This document shows positions 1 to 9,049 of a stretch of DNA of 41,405 nt, piece by piece. This stretch comes from Lachnospiraceae bacterium UBA4364 (GTDB lineage: Bacteria > Bacillota > Clostridia > Lachnospirales > Lachnospiraceae), in assembly GCA_002393955.1 (NCBI GenBank), contig DGSK01000031.1, positions 34,425-75,829 on the forward strand. The letters are read 5' to 3'. Both the position numbers and the translations under genes were made by a program. The notes beneath the pieces were generated by a model. The model saw only the letters and a program-made list of their open reading frames with translations. It did not search any database and was not told the origin of the DNA. The first letter of the stretch is position 1. The number at the start of each line of letters is the position of its first letter.

Positions 1-24
1 AGGGTTCAAATCCCCCTCTCGCTA
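1..24 (+). tRNA. 3' end of a tRNA gene (isotype unknown)
   Basis: The first bases read as a T-loop (GTTCAAATC) inside a C-rich stem, then a 7-base acceptor strand (TCTCGCT) and discriminator A, followed at once by a terminator. The rest of the gene lies left of the window. No CCA is encoded, as for the two tRNA-Leu genes further on. One A-C mismatch appears in the T stem. The anticodon is not visible, so the isotype cannot be given. Confidence 0.6.
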
Positions 25-25
25 T

Positions 26-58
26 AAAAAACTTGAAGCACATCGCTTCAAGTTTTTT
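26..58. terminator. Bidirectional intrinsic terminator
   Basis: A 14-bp perfect stem (26-39 pairs with 45-58) has a 5-base loop and is A-rich on one side and T-rich on the other. It can therefore end the tRNA transcript on the plus strand and the DUF6465 gene on the minus strand. Confidence 0.85.
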
Positions 59-97
59 TATTATCTACTAATCAGCAAAACTTTTTTCAGACTACCG

Positions 98-301
98 TCA
101 CAGATCTATATCGCCATGCACTTTGTCAGAGTTAGCCGTATAATATGCCTTCCCGTCTTCAGGCTTTATATAGAGTTCTATATCCTTTAGTTCCGCCTTG
201 TTTCCCTTCTTGTAATCCTTTTTAGCCTGCTCTGCAAGCTTATCGAAATCATACTGCTTCCCGCCATATTCGAGAAAAACCCTTGTCTTAACCTCTGCCA
301 T
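98..301 (-). CDS. DUF6465 family small protein
   Basis: A 67-residue soluble protein that resembles the DUF6465 family of Lachnospiraceae. It has an N-terminal strand with FLEYGGKQ, a lysine-rich helix (KLAEQAKKDYKKG) and the C-terminal pattern ELYIKPEDGKAYYTAN. Function is unknown; neither membrane segment nor signal peptide is seen. An in-frame ATG 15 bases upstream (316) would give 72 residues, but its own codons form the Shine-Dalgarno (GGAGGGTG) for the ATG at 301, so the shorter start is chosen. It has its own promoter in the gap after argS and ends at the bidirectional terminator, so it is probably a single-gene unit. Confidence 0.75.
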   Translation of the reverse strand: MAEVKTRVFLEYGGKQYDFDKLAEQAKKDYKKGNKAELKDIELYIKPEDGKAYYTANSDKVHGDIDL

Positions 302-335
302 TTTTTCACCCTCCATAAATTAAATTCTTTTACAA

Positions 336-364
336 ATCCTATACTCTGTTACCTTATATGTCAA
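336..364 (-). promoter_or_regulatory. Promoter for the DUF6465 gene
   Basis: On the minus strand TTGACA (359-364) is separated by 17 bases from TAGGAT (336-341). This predicts a leader of about 28 bases before the start codon at 301. It lies wholly in the 91-base gap behind argS. Confidence 0.6.
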
Positions 365-392
365 TATGCAGCAAAATGCTTTTTGTAACGGA

Positions 393-2180
393 TTACATTC
401 TCTCAGGCGCATCAAAGCCAAGCAGCCCTATACAACATTCAAACATTTCAAGCACTGCACTAAGCAGATTTATGTATGCAGCCTTCTTGTTTTCATCCGG
501 TTCCGCAAGTATCTTTGTATCATGATAGAAAGAATTAAAATCGTTTGCAAGTCTGTAGGCAAATGCGCAGACCTTATGGGGAGCCCGTTCATTAAAAGCT
601 TCGTCGATCATCTGCGAGAATCCGGCCATATCCCGGAAAACATTCTTGCCCGATGCTCCGCATAACAGAGCAGGATGAACTTCTCCAAAACTTCTGATGT
701 CCCTGTTTACAATGCCGCCCTGCTCCTTATATCTGGAGAGTATTGACTTGATACGCACCATGGTATAGAGAAGATACGGACCTGTATCACCTTCAAACGC
801 TGTAAATCTGTCTATATCAAATATATAATCCTTTGAAGCCTGATTTGAAAGGTCTCCGTATTTTATGGCCGCAAGAGCCGTAATATCAGCTGTCTTTTTA
901 GCTTCATCATCCGGTATGTCCTTATTTTCTTTTATCTTCTCATACATCCGGTCTTCTATCTGTCCGAGAAGATACTCGAGTCTGAGCACTCCGCCGTCAC
1001 GCGTCTTAAAGGGAGTACCATCGGCCCCGTTCATCGTTCCGAAACCTATAAACTCGAGACTGGTTTCAGGCTTTGCCAGACCGCATTTCTTTGCAGTTCT
1101 GAATACCTGTATGAAATGAAGCTCCTGACGCTTATCCACTACATAAAGTATTGCATCCGGATCAAACTCTTTCTCACGATACTTTATGGTAGCCAGATCC
1201 GTGGTCTCATAATTGCTGGCACCATCTGACTTAAGCACTATGCAGGGCGGATACTCCTTTTTATCACTCTCTTCAGCAATATCAACTACAAGCGCCCCCT
1301 CTGAAAAATATGCAAAACCATCAGCTTTCATCTTATCTACCATTTCAGGGATCATGTCATCTACATCAGACTCACCCATCCACAGGTCAAAAGAGACATC
1401 CAGCTTCTCATAGTTCTTCTTAAGATCCGTAACAGAGACCTTCAATATCTGTTTCCAAAGCTCTCTGTAACCCCGCCGTCCCTCCTGCAGCTCTTTTGTA
1501 TTCTGAAGGGCACGTTTTTTATATTCTTCGTTTTTTTTGCACTTCCCGCTGGCAACGGGATAAATCTCCTCAAGCTCCGATATGGAAAACGGAGGTTCAA
1601 CGGGATATTCACCTGTGTAGTTCTCATCAAAATATACCAGTTCCGGCTTCCGTTCCTTCAGCTCAGTAATGATCTGCCCCATAGGCATTCCCCAATCGCC
1701 AAGATGCACATCACCTATTACCTTATGTCCGGCATAACGTGATATCCTTTTTATGCTCTCACCTATGATTGCAGGCCTCAGATGTCCCACGTGAAGAGGC
1801 TTTGCCACATTCGGTCCGCCGTAATCTATCACTATGGTCTGCTGTTTCTCCGGTGTCTCCAGGCCGAACTTCTCATTTGCAAACATTTCTCCCGCATATT
1901 CCGTGAGAAATGATTCCGATACTTTGAGATTGATAAAGCCCGGTGCCACTGCTTCTGCAGAGGAAAAAGCTTTTGAATCCGCCAGCTGCTTTACAACATC
2001 TTCAGCGATCATGATCGGTGCTTTATGAAAAAGCTTTGCTCCCGCCATAGCACCATTGCACTGATACTCGCAAAGGTCAGGGCGGTTGCTTACAGTTACC
2101 CTTCCAAGGCTGCCATCATAGCCGGCCTCCTCAAATGCTTTTTTCATTTCATTTTCAAGTTTTACGATGAATTTTTCCAT
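393..2180 (-). CDS. argS: Arginyl-tRNA synthetase
   Basis: Attaches arginine to tRNA-Arg in the cytoplasm (class I synthetase). The 595-residue protein has an N-terminal additional domain (about residues 1-110), then PNVAKPLHVGHLR, which carries the HIGH signature as HVGH. The KMSKS region is the relaxed form usual in many ArgRS (FKTRDGGVLRL). A C-terminal anticodon-binding DALR-type domain ends in GLLGFDAPERM. Length is close to the bacterial norm. AAAGGAAG lies just before the ATG. It is 41 bases behind queH and probably read from the promoter at 5305-5333. Confidence 0.97.
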   Translation of the reverse strand: MEKFIVKLENEMKKAFEEAGYDGSLGRVTVSNRPDLCEYQCNGAMAGAKLFHKAPIMIAEDVVKQLADSKAFSSAEAVAPGFINLKVSESFLTEYAGEMFANEKFGLETPEKQQTIVIDYGGPNVAKPLHVGHLRPAIIGESIKRISRYAGHKVIGDVHLGDWGMPMGQIITELKERKPELVYFDENYTGEYPVEPPFSISELEEIYPVASGKCKKNEEYKKRALQNTKELQEGRRGYRELWKQILKVSVTDLKKNYEKLDVSFDLWMGESDVDDMIPEMVDKMKADGFAYFSEGALVVDIAEESDKKEYPPCIVLKSDGASNYETTDLATIKYREKEFDPDAILYVVDKRQELHFIQVFRTAKKCGLAKPETSLEFIGFGTMNGADGTPFKTRDGGVLRLEYLLGQIEDRMYEKIKENKDIPDDEAKKTADITALAAIKYGDLSNQASKDYIFDIDRFTAFEGDTGPYLLYTMVRIKSILSRYKEQGGIVNRDIRSFGEVHPALLCGASGKNVFRDMAGFSQMIDEAFNERAPHKVCAFAYRLANDFNSFYHDTKILAEPDENKKAAYINLLSAVLEMFECCIGLLGFDAPERM

Positions 2181-2221
2181 TTCTTCCTTTCCGCCGTATC
2201 CGACCGGCCTCCTCCTTATAA

Positions 2222-2902
2222 TTAAGGCTGCTTTCTTCTTTCTGACTCAGTTTTTGAAAAAACGCAGCCGCAATAATCCTGTCTGTACAGATTGTACTCC
2301 CGTGACAGTTCTATCGATCTCTGATAGCCACCCCGCTTTTTAAAATCCGAGGGCAGAAAATATATTCCAAACTTCTCTGCTGCCTCCTGCCCTATATAGT
2401 TTAGCACAGATGCATTTTTCAGAGGAGAAATTGTTAGCGTAGTCGTAAAACAGTCAAATCCGTTTTCCGCCGCATATCCGGCTGTTTCATACAGCCTGAG
2501 ACGGAAACACTTCACGCACCTGAGTCCTCCTTCCGGCTCATTTTCAAGACCTCTCACGGCCTGAATAAACTCTTCAGGCGCATATCTGCCTGTTACATAT
2601 TCTATTGAATCCGCCCCGGATTTGTTATATTCAGATATAAGTCTTCCCAGTTCACCGGCGCGTTTCTCATATTCATCTGTATTTGTTATATTTGGATTAT
2701 AGAAATAGTCCGTAATATCAAAATACTTCCTGAGATATTCCAGACAATAGCTGGAACACGGGGCACAGCAGCTATGAAGCAAAAGCTTTCCACGCTCTCC
2801 CCTTTCCTGCAGGCTTCTTATGTATTCATCTGTTTTCTTCTGGAAATTATCTTTCGGAAGTGTCAGTATCTCTTCATCTGTAAGTAAACACATATCATTC
2901 AC
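2222..2902 (-). CDS. queH: Epoxyqueuosine reductase QueH
   Basis: Reduces epoxyqueuosine to queuosine in tRNA, the last step of queuosine synthesis; QueH replaces QueG in many Firmicutes. The 226-residue protein shows the family signatures: LLLHSCCAPCSSYCLEYL, FYNPNI, the CVKCFRLRL pair, TTTLTISPLKN and QDYCGCVFS. The cysteines are the iron-sulfur/metal ligands of the family. The start overlaps the stop of the upstream EAL gene by 8 bases (ATG at 2902, TGA at 2897-2895), and no clear Shine-Dalgarno is present, so translation is probably coupled. argS follows after 41 bases; both act on tRNA. Confidence 0.92.
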   Translation of the reverse strand: MNDMCLLTDEEILTLPKDNFQKKTDEYIRSLQERGERGKLLLHSCCAPCSSYCLEYLRKYFDITDYFYNPNITNTDEYEKRAGELGRLISEYNKSGADSIEYVTGRYAPEEFIQAVRGLENEPEGGLRCVKCFRLRLYETAGYAAENGFDCFTTTLTISPLKNASVLNYIGQEAAEKFGIYFLPSDFKKRGGYQRSIELSREYNLYRQDYCGCVFSKTESERRKQP

Positions 2903-5270
2903 AATAGCTGGTTATAAACTCTTCAGCCGGAACCGGCTTTGCATAATAGAAGCCCTGCACCTTACGCACACCTATGCTGCGCAGAAAATCCACATGCTCC
3001 TGATTTTCCACGCCTTCGCAGACCACATCCATACCAATTCCTTTTATCATCTCCACAACCTTGCAGAGCACAACCTTACTCTTTTCATTATCCACAGATG
3101 CAGAGAAGAATGTCCTATCGATCTTTATTATGTCAAAATTAACATCCTTCAGCACATTCAATGATGAATAGCCGGAGCCAAAATCGTCCATATTTAGCTT
3201 TACGCCGCACATCTTTAGTTTTTCAAGGACATCGAATATCCGGTCTTTCTCATCCTCAAATACAGTTTCCGTTATCTCCAGCTCAACCAGCCCCTCCGGA
3301 ATCTTGTACTTTCTGAGTATGTCAACCACATTATCAAGATAATCCGGATTATGAAGCAGCACTCTTGACTGGTTTACCGAAACAGGATAAACTTTCTTCC
3401 CCTCTTTCTGAAGCGTACATACCATCTGGCAGACTGTCTCAAGCATATAGAAATCCAGCATTTCTATGAAACCGTTCTTTTCAAACAACGGGATAAACTC
3501 ATCCGGCCTTACTATCTTTCCGTCAGACTTCACCCAGCGCACCAGTGCCTCACAGCCGCATACAGAATTCTTCTCTATATCCCATTTAGCCTGAAGATAT
3601 ACCTTAAATTCTCCTGACGCAAGTGCATGCTGCATCTGTGATTCGATCAGATTAGCCTTATGCATGTTGGACGCTATCTCTTCGGAGTAAGTAAGACGGC
3701 TGTGCTTTTCGTCCCCCCTTAGCATCTTTCTTGCAGCATTAGCCCTGTCTATCATAACATCCACATCTTTTTCATGCTTACGCATCTGATATATTCCCAG
3801 CTTGAACTTAATGGGATACTTAATGCCCACACCCCTGGCAGCTGCATTCACGGCTGCACGGAATGCCTCAAGTCTTCCGTCCATGCCTGCATCGTTAACC
3901 ATAAGCGCAAGGAACTGGTCAGCGTTCATTCTCACACATATTTCCCTTGGTCCAAAGCAGTCTTCGAATTCCTTAACACAGGCCTTAAGGACCTGGTCTG
4001 CCTTCACGTGGCCATAGGATTCGTTGATATACCTGAAATTTGCTATATCGAAACGGCAAATCACGAAAGGCATTTCCTTATTGTCATGCAAAATGATCTG
4101 AGCAAAATCATTAAAATAGTTTACATTCTTCCCCCCCGTAAGTGGATCCTCATATGCCAGTCTTTCAGCTGTATCGCTGGTCTTACGCGCAATGAGCCAT
4201 ACATACATTATCGCACCTATCATTATACAGATGATCGTCAGGCAGGTTGCAACACTCCTGTATACCATGGGCTGCACACCACTCTCGATGATATTGGAGT
4301 TATATCTGGTAACAAGGTAAAGCCTATATGAATCCTGTACCGGCGCAAATGAAACCTGAAATTTATAACCCTCGGAATCCCGCACGGTGATCATTCCCTC
4401 TTCATCATTGGAAAGGCCCCTGGTGAGATTCTGTATAGTCTGTCTCGACTTTATCGTGCCATCCGATTCACTGTTGAGCAGATCCCGAATGACGGTCCCC
4501 ACAATAAGATCAGCAGAGACGGAAGCCTGCGCATCCGATGATGACCGCCCTTCTTCCCCCGGCGCCGTGGCCACATGATTAGCGGTTGAATCATAACCGG
4601 AAATTCCTGAGCTTGCAGCTATTATCGTTCCCTGTTTATTGACAAGTAAAAGCTCTGCTTCCTTTATCTGCGATGCGAAAGTCTCCCGCACAAAAATCCT
4701 TTCCGTATCAATAGGAATAAAAATAAAACCCACACACTCACTTTTGATATGGACAGGCGCAACAGCAACAACATCAGACGAATCAATGCAGGAAATAAGA
4801 GTCCCTGCCTCCATAACCATTGTCTCGCCTTCATTTATCTGGTATTGCTTAAAATACTCAAAGAGATTCTCGTGAACTTCCGGAAAATATCTTTCACCGT
4901 CAAGATATATAAACCCGTCTCCGCCTACATAGCCTATATGAGCCTGCTCATCCACAGTAGAAAAACGTCCCTCTACATCAAGCACATCAGAAGTAGAATA
5001 CATTGCTTCAAATGTTGACAGCAAGCTCGCAATATTTCTGGCGGTCTCCGCCTCCCTTGAATAGTAACGTCCCAGTATGGCCGAAGACAGAACATGACGC
5101 TCCTGAAAATCTTCAGATATTTCCTTACGATATGCGGACTCCATGGAAATACTCATGGCAAGACTTAATCCCACACTAAAGAGAAGCATTATAAATGCAG
5201 TGATCAGAATAGACTTAACCGAACTGTCTTCCTTTATTCCTTTTTTTTCCTTCTTGTCCTTTTTTAACAT
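2895..5270 (-). CDS. Membrane EAL phosphodiesterase with degenerate GGDEF domain
   Basis: Probable c-di-GMP phosphodiesterase. From the ATG at 5270 (791 residues): lysine-rich tail, membrane helix at about 21-43, an extracytoplasmic sensor of about 290 residues, a second helix at about 339-361, then GGDEF and EAL domains. The GGDEF signature reads NADQF, so cyclase activity is unlikely. The EAL domain keeps CEALVRW, VSVNQS, ELEITET, MDDFGSG, IKIDRTF, CEGVEN and VQGFYYAKP, so the catalytic set looks complete. In-frame starts at 5333 (TTG) and 5306 (ATG) overlap a strong promoter and would be excluded from its transcript. No start has a clear Shine-Dalgarno. Confidence 0.9.
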   Translation of the reverse strand: MLKKDKKEKKGIKEDSSVKSILITAFIMLLFSVGLSLAMSISMESAYRKEISEDFQERHVLSSAILGRYYSREAETARNIASLLSTFEAMYSTSDVLDVEGRFSTVDEQAHIGYVGGDGFIYLDGERYFPEVHENLFEYFKQYQINEGETMVMEAGTLISCIDSSDVVAVAPVHIKSECVGFIFIPIDTERIFVRETFASQIKEAELLLVNKQGTIIAASSGISGYDSTANHVATAPGEEGRSSSDAQASVSADLIVGTVIRDLLNSESDGTIKSRQTIQNLTRGLSNDEEGMITVRDSEGYKFQVSFAPVQDSYRLYLVTRYNSNIIESGVQPMVYRSVATCLTIICIMIGAIMYVWLIARKTSDTAERLAYEDPLTGGKNVNYFNDFAQIILHDNKEMPFVICRFDIANFRYINESYGHVKADQVLKACVKEFEDCFGPREICVRMNADQFLALMVNDAGMDGRLEAFRAAVNAAARGVGIKYPIKFKLGIYQMRKHEKDVDVMIDRANAARKMLRGDEKHSRLTYSEEIASNMHKANLIESQMQHALASGEFKVYLQAKWDIEKNSVCGCEALVRWVKSDGKIVRPDEFIPLFEKNGFIEMLDFYMLETVCQMVCTLQKEGKKVYPVSVNQSRVLLHNPDYLDNVVDILRKYKIPEGLVELEITETVFEDEKDRIFDVLEKLKMCGVKLNMDDFGSGYSSLNVLKDVNFDIIKIDRTFFSASVDNEKSKVVLCKVVEMIKGIGMDVVCEGVENQEHVDFLRSIGVRKVQGFYYAKPVPAEEFITSYCE

Positions 5271-5304
5271 CGTGTTAACAGGAATATGCCCCAGTATTCT
5301 TGTC

Positions 5305-5333
5305 ATTATACCATAATCACGTACTACCCGCAA
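5305..5333 (-). promoter_or_regulatory. Promoter for the EAL-queH-argS operon
   Basis: TTGCGG (5328-5333), a 17-base spacer and a perfect TATAAT (5305-5310) preceded by TGG (extended -10). The predicted transcript starts near 5298 and gives a leader of about 28 bases before the ATG at 5270. Confidence 0.75.
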
Positions 5334-5371
5334 TCTTGCGAATATTGCAGAACACTGTTATTTCATGCCGG

Positions 5372-7984
5372 CTATATCATTTTGCGGAGCAGTTTTGTCC
5401 CACGCAGATACTCATCATTTCCGAATGTTTCCCCCGAATAAGCCGCCTTTCTCAAAAGCCCCATGACCTCGCTGACTTCATCTGACGTTATCGACGGCGC
5501 TTTCACATAAACAGGTTTCTTTTTTTTCTTTCCAAAAGCCTGTTTCTTTTCGGTTTTACCCTTTTCAACCCATATCTTAACAAATTCCTCCGTATCCCGG
5601 AGAGTCTGGTTCTTTTTATCCAGCAGTCTTCTCCTGTAAAGGGTTCTTGGAATCCTCTTATATCTTTCAAGGAGAGCCCCGGCATAATCACCGTTTTTCA
5701 GCATTTTCCTGCTTCTTATGACCGGTTGAAGATAACGATACATATACACACCGATAAATACAGCTCCCAGAGTGCCCGCTATCCAGCAAAAAGGCCTAAA
5801 GAGAAAATCCAAGGCCTTAAACGATCCTCCGACCCTTCCAATATCACCGCCAAAACCATCATCACCATCGTCATTATTGTTGACTGTATTTCTTGCCGTC
5901 TGATAGAGCAGTCCCTCAAATAACGAATAAAGGCTTAACTGGGACGCGCTGAGTTCATCATTATCAGACGGCGGAGTCATCTCATACGGTATCCAGCCAT
6001 ACCCGTCAAGATATATCTCTATCCAGGCATGGGCACTTGCGTCTGTAACATCCACTTCCACTATTCCCGCATTTTCGTAAGTCTCATTGCTTATCTGCCA
6101 GTTTGAAACATCTCCCGCAACACCATCCGAATCCATAACATCTTCATAGGATATAGCATAACCTTCCACATATCGTGTGGGAATTCCGAGGCATCTTAAA
6201 AGCAGTGCCGACGAAGATGCAAAATGAGCACAGAAGCCTCTCTGCTGCTCAGTTAGAAAATATTTCACAACATCTTCCCCGGAAGGTGTTACCCCCGGTG
6301 ACATGGTATAGTCAAAATTATTTTTGAAGTAGACAGCAAGATCCGAGACTGCATCAAGTCTTTCGCTCTGAGCGCGCCGGTAAGCATCCGCATCGTTTAT
6401 ATCCACATCGTTCCACTTTGATGCGTCATATTCTATCCCTGCTTCCTCAAGGAATCCTTCCAGTTCCTCCCTGTGTTCTTCCGGCACGGTCAGGTAAGTG
6501 TCATAAACATATTCTTCATATTCTTCCGTTACATTCGGATTGGGCTGATATGATACCAGCATTTCATAGGGTACAAATAAAACCTCGTACCTGTCCCATG
6601 CCGCACCGGAAGAGAATCCATTTATTTCATCCTCGCTGTCCACCATTCCGAAGCTTTCATCGTAATTCTGACGGGCATATTCCGTTGTTTCTTCAGCGAT
6701 CACATCCCCGCACTTTGACTTATTGAACGTTGCATAGTAACTGTCATACGGCCTGAAATAGTAATCATGCCCCGCATCAATATTCTCTATCCACATCTTT
6801 GAATATTCCCCGCCGGCAGGAAATGCGGGATCCGGCATCGGCGGCACATCCAGCGCCGCATCATTATCATAACCCTTAAAGGAGTTATTCTCATAAGTAA
6901 CGCCTGTATACGCCTTCAGATATACAGTCCCCGTCGAATACGGCACAAATCTGACATACATATCAGTCTGGAAATCCGGTGCAACATTTCCTATCCCGCC
7001 AAGCCGCCCTTCTGCCAGACCGCCGGTTGCGCGGTACCGGTTAAGGAGAGATGTCAGTCCCTCCTGAACTGCCGTCTTCACATAAGCATCTGTTGTGTTT
7101 TTCACTTTATTCGAGACATACTTGCTGCCCAGTTCGGAAAAAATCCCCGATACAACTAACAGGAACACAGTCGCAATAAGCAGACTGTACCCTGCGATAG
7201 TAAGCATTCCGGAACTGCTGGAAAGATACACATGGCTTTGTTTTTCTGTACCGGCCCTGTTTTTTTTCCTTGTCCGGTCGAACTCTTCCCCCTTTGCGTT
7301 TTTATACGGAAGTGAAAAGTGTCCCGAACGTCTAAGGAGCGCAACCGTCACATATACAGTGATAAGCATCACCAGATATGGCACGGCCGGTGTCATATCG
7401 ATATAGAAAACGGTCTGGAGCGGCAGAAACGTAAGCAGGAAAGTTGCCGGCAGGTTCATGTAGCCTGATATCGCTATATTAAGCAGTATAGAGAAAAACC
7501 AGCCGATAAATATCATCGCATAGGATACGGTAACATAACGGTCAGTTACAAACTCCGTCGCCTCTCTGACGGATAGCAGGGCAAAGAAATCACTGTACTT
7601 GTTATAAAGCACATTCACGAAGGCCTGATAGCCCGAATTTATATACCAGTATGACGATATTGAAAAAACAATAAAGCCGGCAAATACTACGATGTATCCG
7701 ATATAAAAAGATATTTTATTGTAATACAGAAATGCTGAGAAGAATGCCAGCACAAAAAGTGCGGCAATAACTATCGGCACACAGTACTGAAGTCCTACAG
7801 CAGAAACCACTCCGCCTACCGTACCGTATGTAGCCATAAAGATAAGGCACGCCCTTATAAAGCATAAAAAGAAACGGTTGGACTTATTCCCTGTACTGAG
7901 ATCTCCCATAGTAAGACCGAAACGTTCAAGTTCTTCAGCCCTGTGTACAAGTTCTTTTTTCTTTGCACTAAAGATCACAGCCAT
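5372..7984 (-). CDS. Membrane-bound transglutaminase-like protein
   Basis: An 870-residue protein of the transglutaminase-core/TgpA type. The first 220 residues hold about six hydrophobic helices, another helix is at 260-283, and the large loop carries the papain-like core. Likely catalytic residues are Cys585 (RGFCAHFAS) and His652 (SAHAWIEIY); the third position is Glu668 (WIPYEMTPP) where many homologues have Asp. A further helix at about 730-750 leads to a basic cytoplasmic tail. It follows the DUF58 gene by 5 bases in the common order MoxR-DUF58-transglutaminase. Whether it cross-links, cleaves or merely binds peptides is unknown. Confidence 0.9.
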   Translation of the reverse strand: MAVIFSAKKKELVHRAEELERFGLTMGDLSTGNKSNRFFLCFIRACLIFMATYGTVGGVVSAVGLQYCVPIVIAALFVLAFFSAFLYYNKISFYIGYIVVFAGFIVFSISSYWYINSGYQAFVNVLYNKYSDFFALLSVREATEFVTDRYVTVSYAMIFIGWFFSILLNIAISGYMNLPATFLLTFLPLQTVFYIDMTPAVPYLVMLITVYVTVALLRRSGHFSLPYKNAKGEEFDRTRKKNRAGTEKQSHVYLSSSSGMLTIAGYSLLIATVFLLVVSGIFSELGSKYVSNKVKNTTDAYVKTAVQEGLTSLLNRYRATGGLAEGRLGGIGNVAPDFQTDMYVRFVPYSTGTVYLKAYTGVTYENNSFKGYDNDAALDVPPMPDPAFPAGGEYSKMWIENIDAGHDYYFRPYDSYYATFNKSKCGDVIAEETTEYARQNYDESFGMVDSEDEINGFSSGAAWDRYEVLFVPYEMLVSYQPNPNVTEEYEEYVYDTYLTVPEEHREELEGFLEEAGIEYDASKWNDVDINDADAYRRAQSERLDAVSDLAVYFKNNFDYTMSPGVTPSGEDVVKYFLTEQQRGFCAHFASSSALLLRCLGIPTRYVEGYAISYEDVMDSDGVAGDVSNWQISNETYENAGIVEVDVTDASAHAWIEIYLDGYGWIPYEMTPPSDNDELSASQLSLYSLFEGLLYQTARNTVNNNDDGDDGFGGDIGRVGGSFKALDFLFRPFCWIAGTLGAVFIGVYMYRYLQPVIRSRKMLKNGDYAGALLERYKRIPRTLYRRRLLDKKNQTLRDTEEFVKIWVEKGKTEKKQAFGKKKKKPVYVKAPSITSDEVSEVMGLLRKAAYSGETFGNDEYLRGTKLLRKMI

Positions 7985-7989
7985 CCGTT

Positions 7990-9027
7990 TTAATACTCCT
8001 CTATAATCTCCGGCATAACAATGTTTCCTTTACATATCCTTATCACTCCGGGCATATCAGGATACTGTCTGCAGAAAACATCATAAATCTGCGATGCTTC
8101 CCCGCTCTTAAGCCCGCTGTAAACATCATATATCCTGTAAAGTACCGTATCCAGCTCCTCAGCCCCCGCCACCTTAAACAATTCCAGAAAATCACCGCTG
8201 TCCCCGGCAATGGCCACGCGGAATGTTTCTTTTCTCCTAAGCAATTCCTTTCCGCATGCATAGAACAATTCCAGGTCATCTTTTAGAAAGTCGTATTCAA
8301 ATTCCGGGAGCACCACATAATAAAGATCTTTTGTCCGGTCGTATTCCTTTACCATTATCTCATCTTTTCTCGCAGTTATCTTCCAATGTATGTCCTTTAG
8401 CCTGTCACCGTTCCTGTACTCACGGATTTCCTTTATATCCGTAGTAAGATCACCGTCTCCTGTGGATACAGCTTCATCGGAAGGAATGCTGACTTTTGTG
8501 AATTTCAAAGAAGGAAGCTGTCTTTCCGCAGGCAGGACAGGCAGCTCTATGATTTTCTCATAAGGGTATGTGAATGTACAGAAATGAAGAAAATCCGTAA
8601 CCGACAGTGAGGAAAACACCACTCTCACCATTCCGGGCATACCGGTTTCAACCGGGATACGCACTTCTTTGGTACGTTTTGCTTCTGCCGGCATGACAAC
8701 CTCATTCTCAAAACTTCCCATCAGAGAATTTCCCAGTGAAAAATCTATCCTGCAATTCAGTAAAGGAATGATAGTTGGATTTACAAGCTTTAATGTAAGA
8801 TTAACAGTCTGTCCCACACTGACATCACCTGTTCTGTCTGAAAGAGCATCAGGTTCAAGCCGTTCCGCACACATCAGCGTAATAAAAACAGAAGCAGGGA
8901 CAAGGAGGATCATCAGAAGCAGCAGCACGGCAATAAGAGGCTGCCGGTAAAAAACCGCCCCCAGAACAAACAGAAGTATCGTCATAATATAGGAAATTAT
9001 ATAAAGCGGATGATATGTTCTGTACAT
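7990..9027 (-). CDS. DUF58 domain-containing membrane protein
   Basis: A 345-residue protein with two N-terminal hydrophobic helices (about residues 8-50), a beta-rich middle and the DUF58 core, marked by YRNGDRLKDIHWKITARKD followed by VKEYDRT. DUF58 proteins are standard partners of MoxR ATPases and transglutaminase-like membrane proteins, and are thought to work in assembly or maturation of envelope complexes. The role here is inferred from that context. It sits 22 bases behind the moxR-like gene; the Shine-Dalgarno is weak (CGGGATTG), which fits translation inside an operon. Confidence 0.9.
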   Translation of the reverse strand: MYRTYHPLYIISYIMTILLFVLGAVFYRQPLIAVLLLLMILLVPASVFITLMCAERLEPDALSDRTGDVSVGQTVNLTLKLVNPTIIPLLNCRIDFSLGNSLMGSFENEVVMPAEAKRTKEVRIPVETGMPGMVRVVFSSLSVTDFLHFCTFTYPYEKIIELPVLPAERQLPSLKFTKVSIPSDEAVSTGDGDLTTDIKEIREYRNGDRLKDIHWKITARKDEIMVKEYDRTKDLYYVVLPEFEYDFLKDDLELFYACGKELLRRKETFRVAIAGDSGDFLELFKVAGAEELDTVLYRIYDVYSGLKSGEASQIYDVFCRQYPDMPGVIRICKGNIVMPEIIEEY

Positions 9028-9049
9028 TTATATACAATCCCGTAAGGGT

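Noticed and set aside
5271..5333. Longer N-terminus for the EAL protein from TTG 5333 or ATG 5306
   Set aside because: Both lie on the -35 and -10 boxes of a strong promoter and would not be in its transcript.
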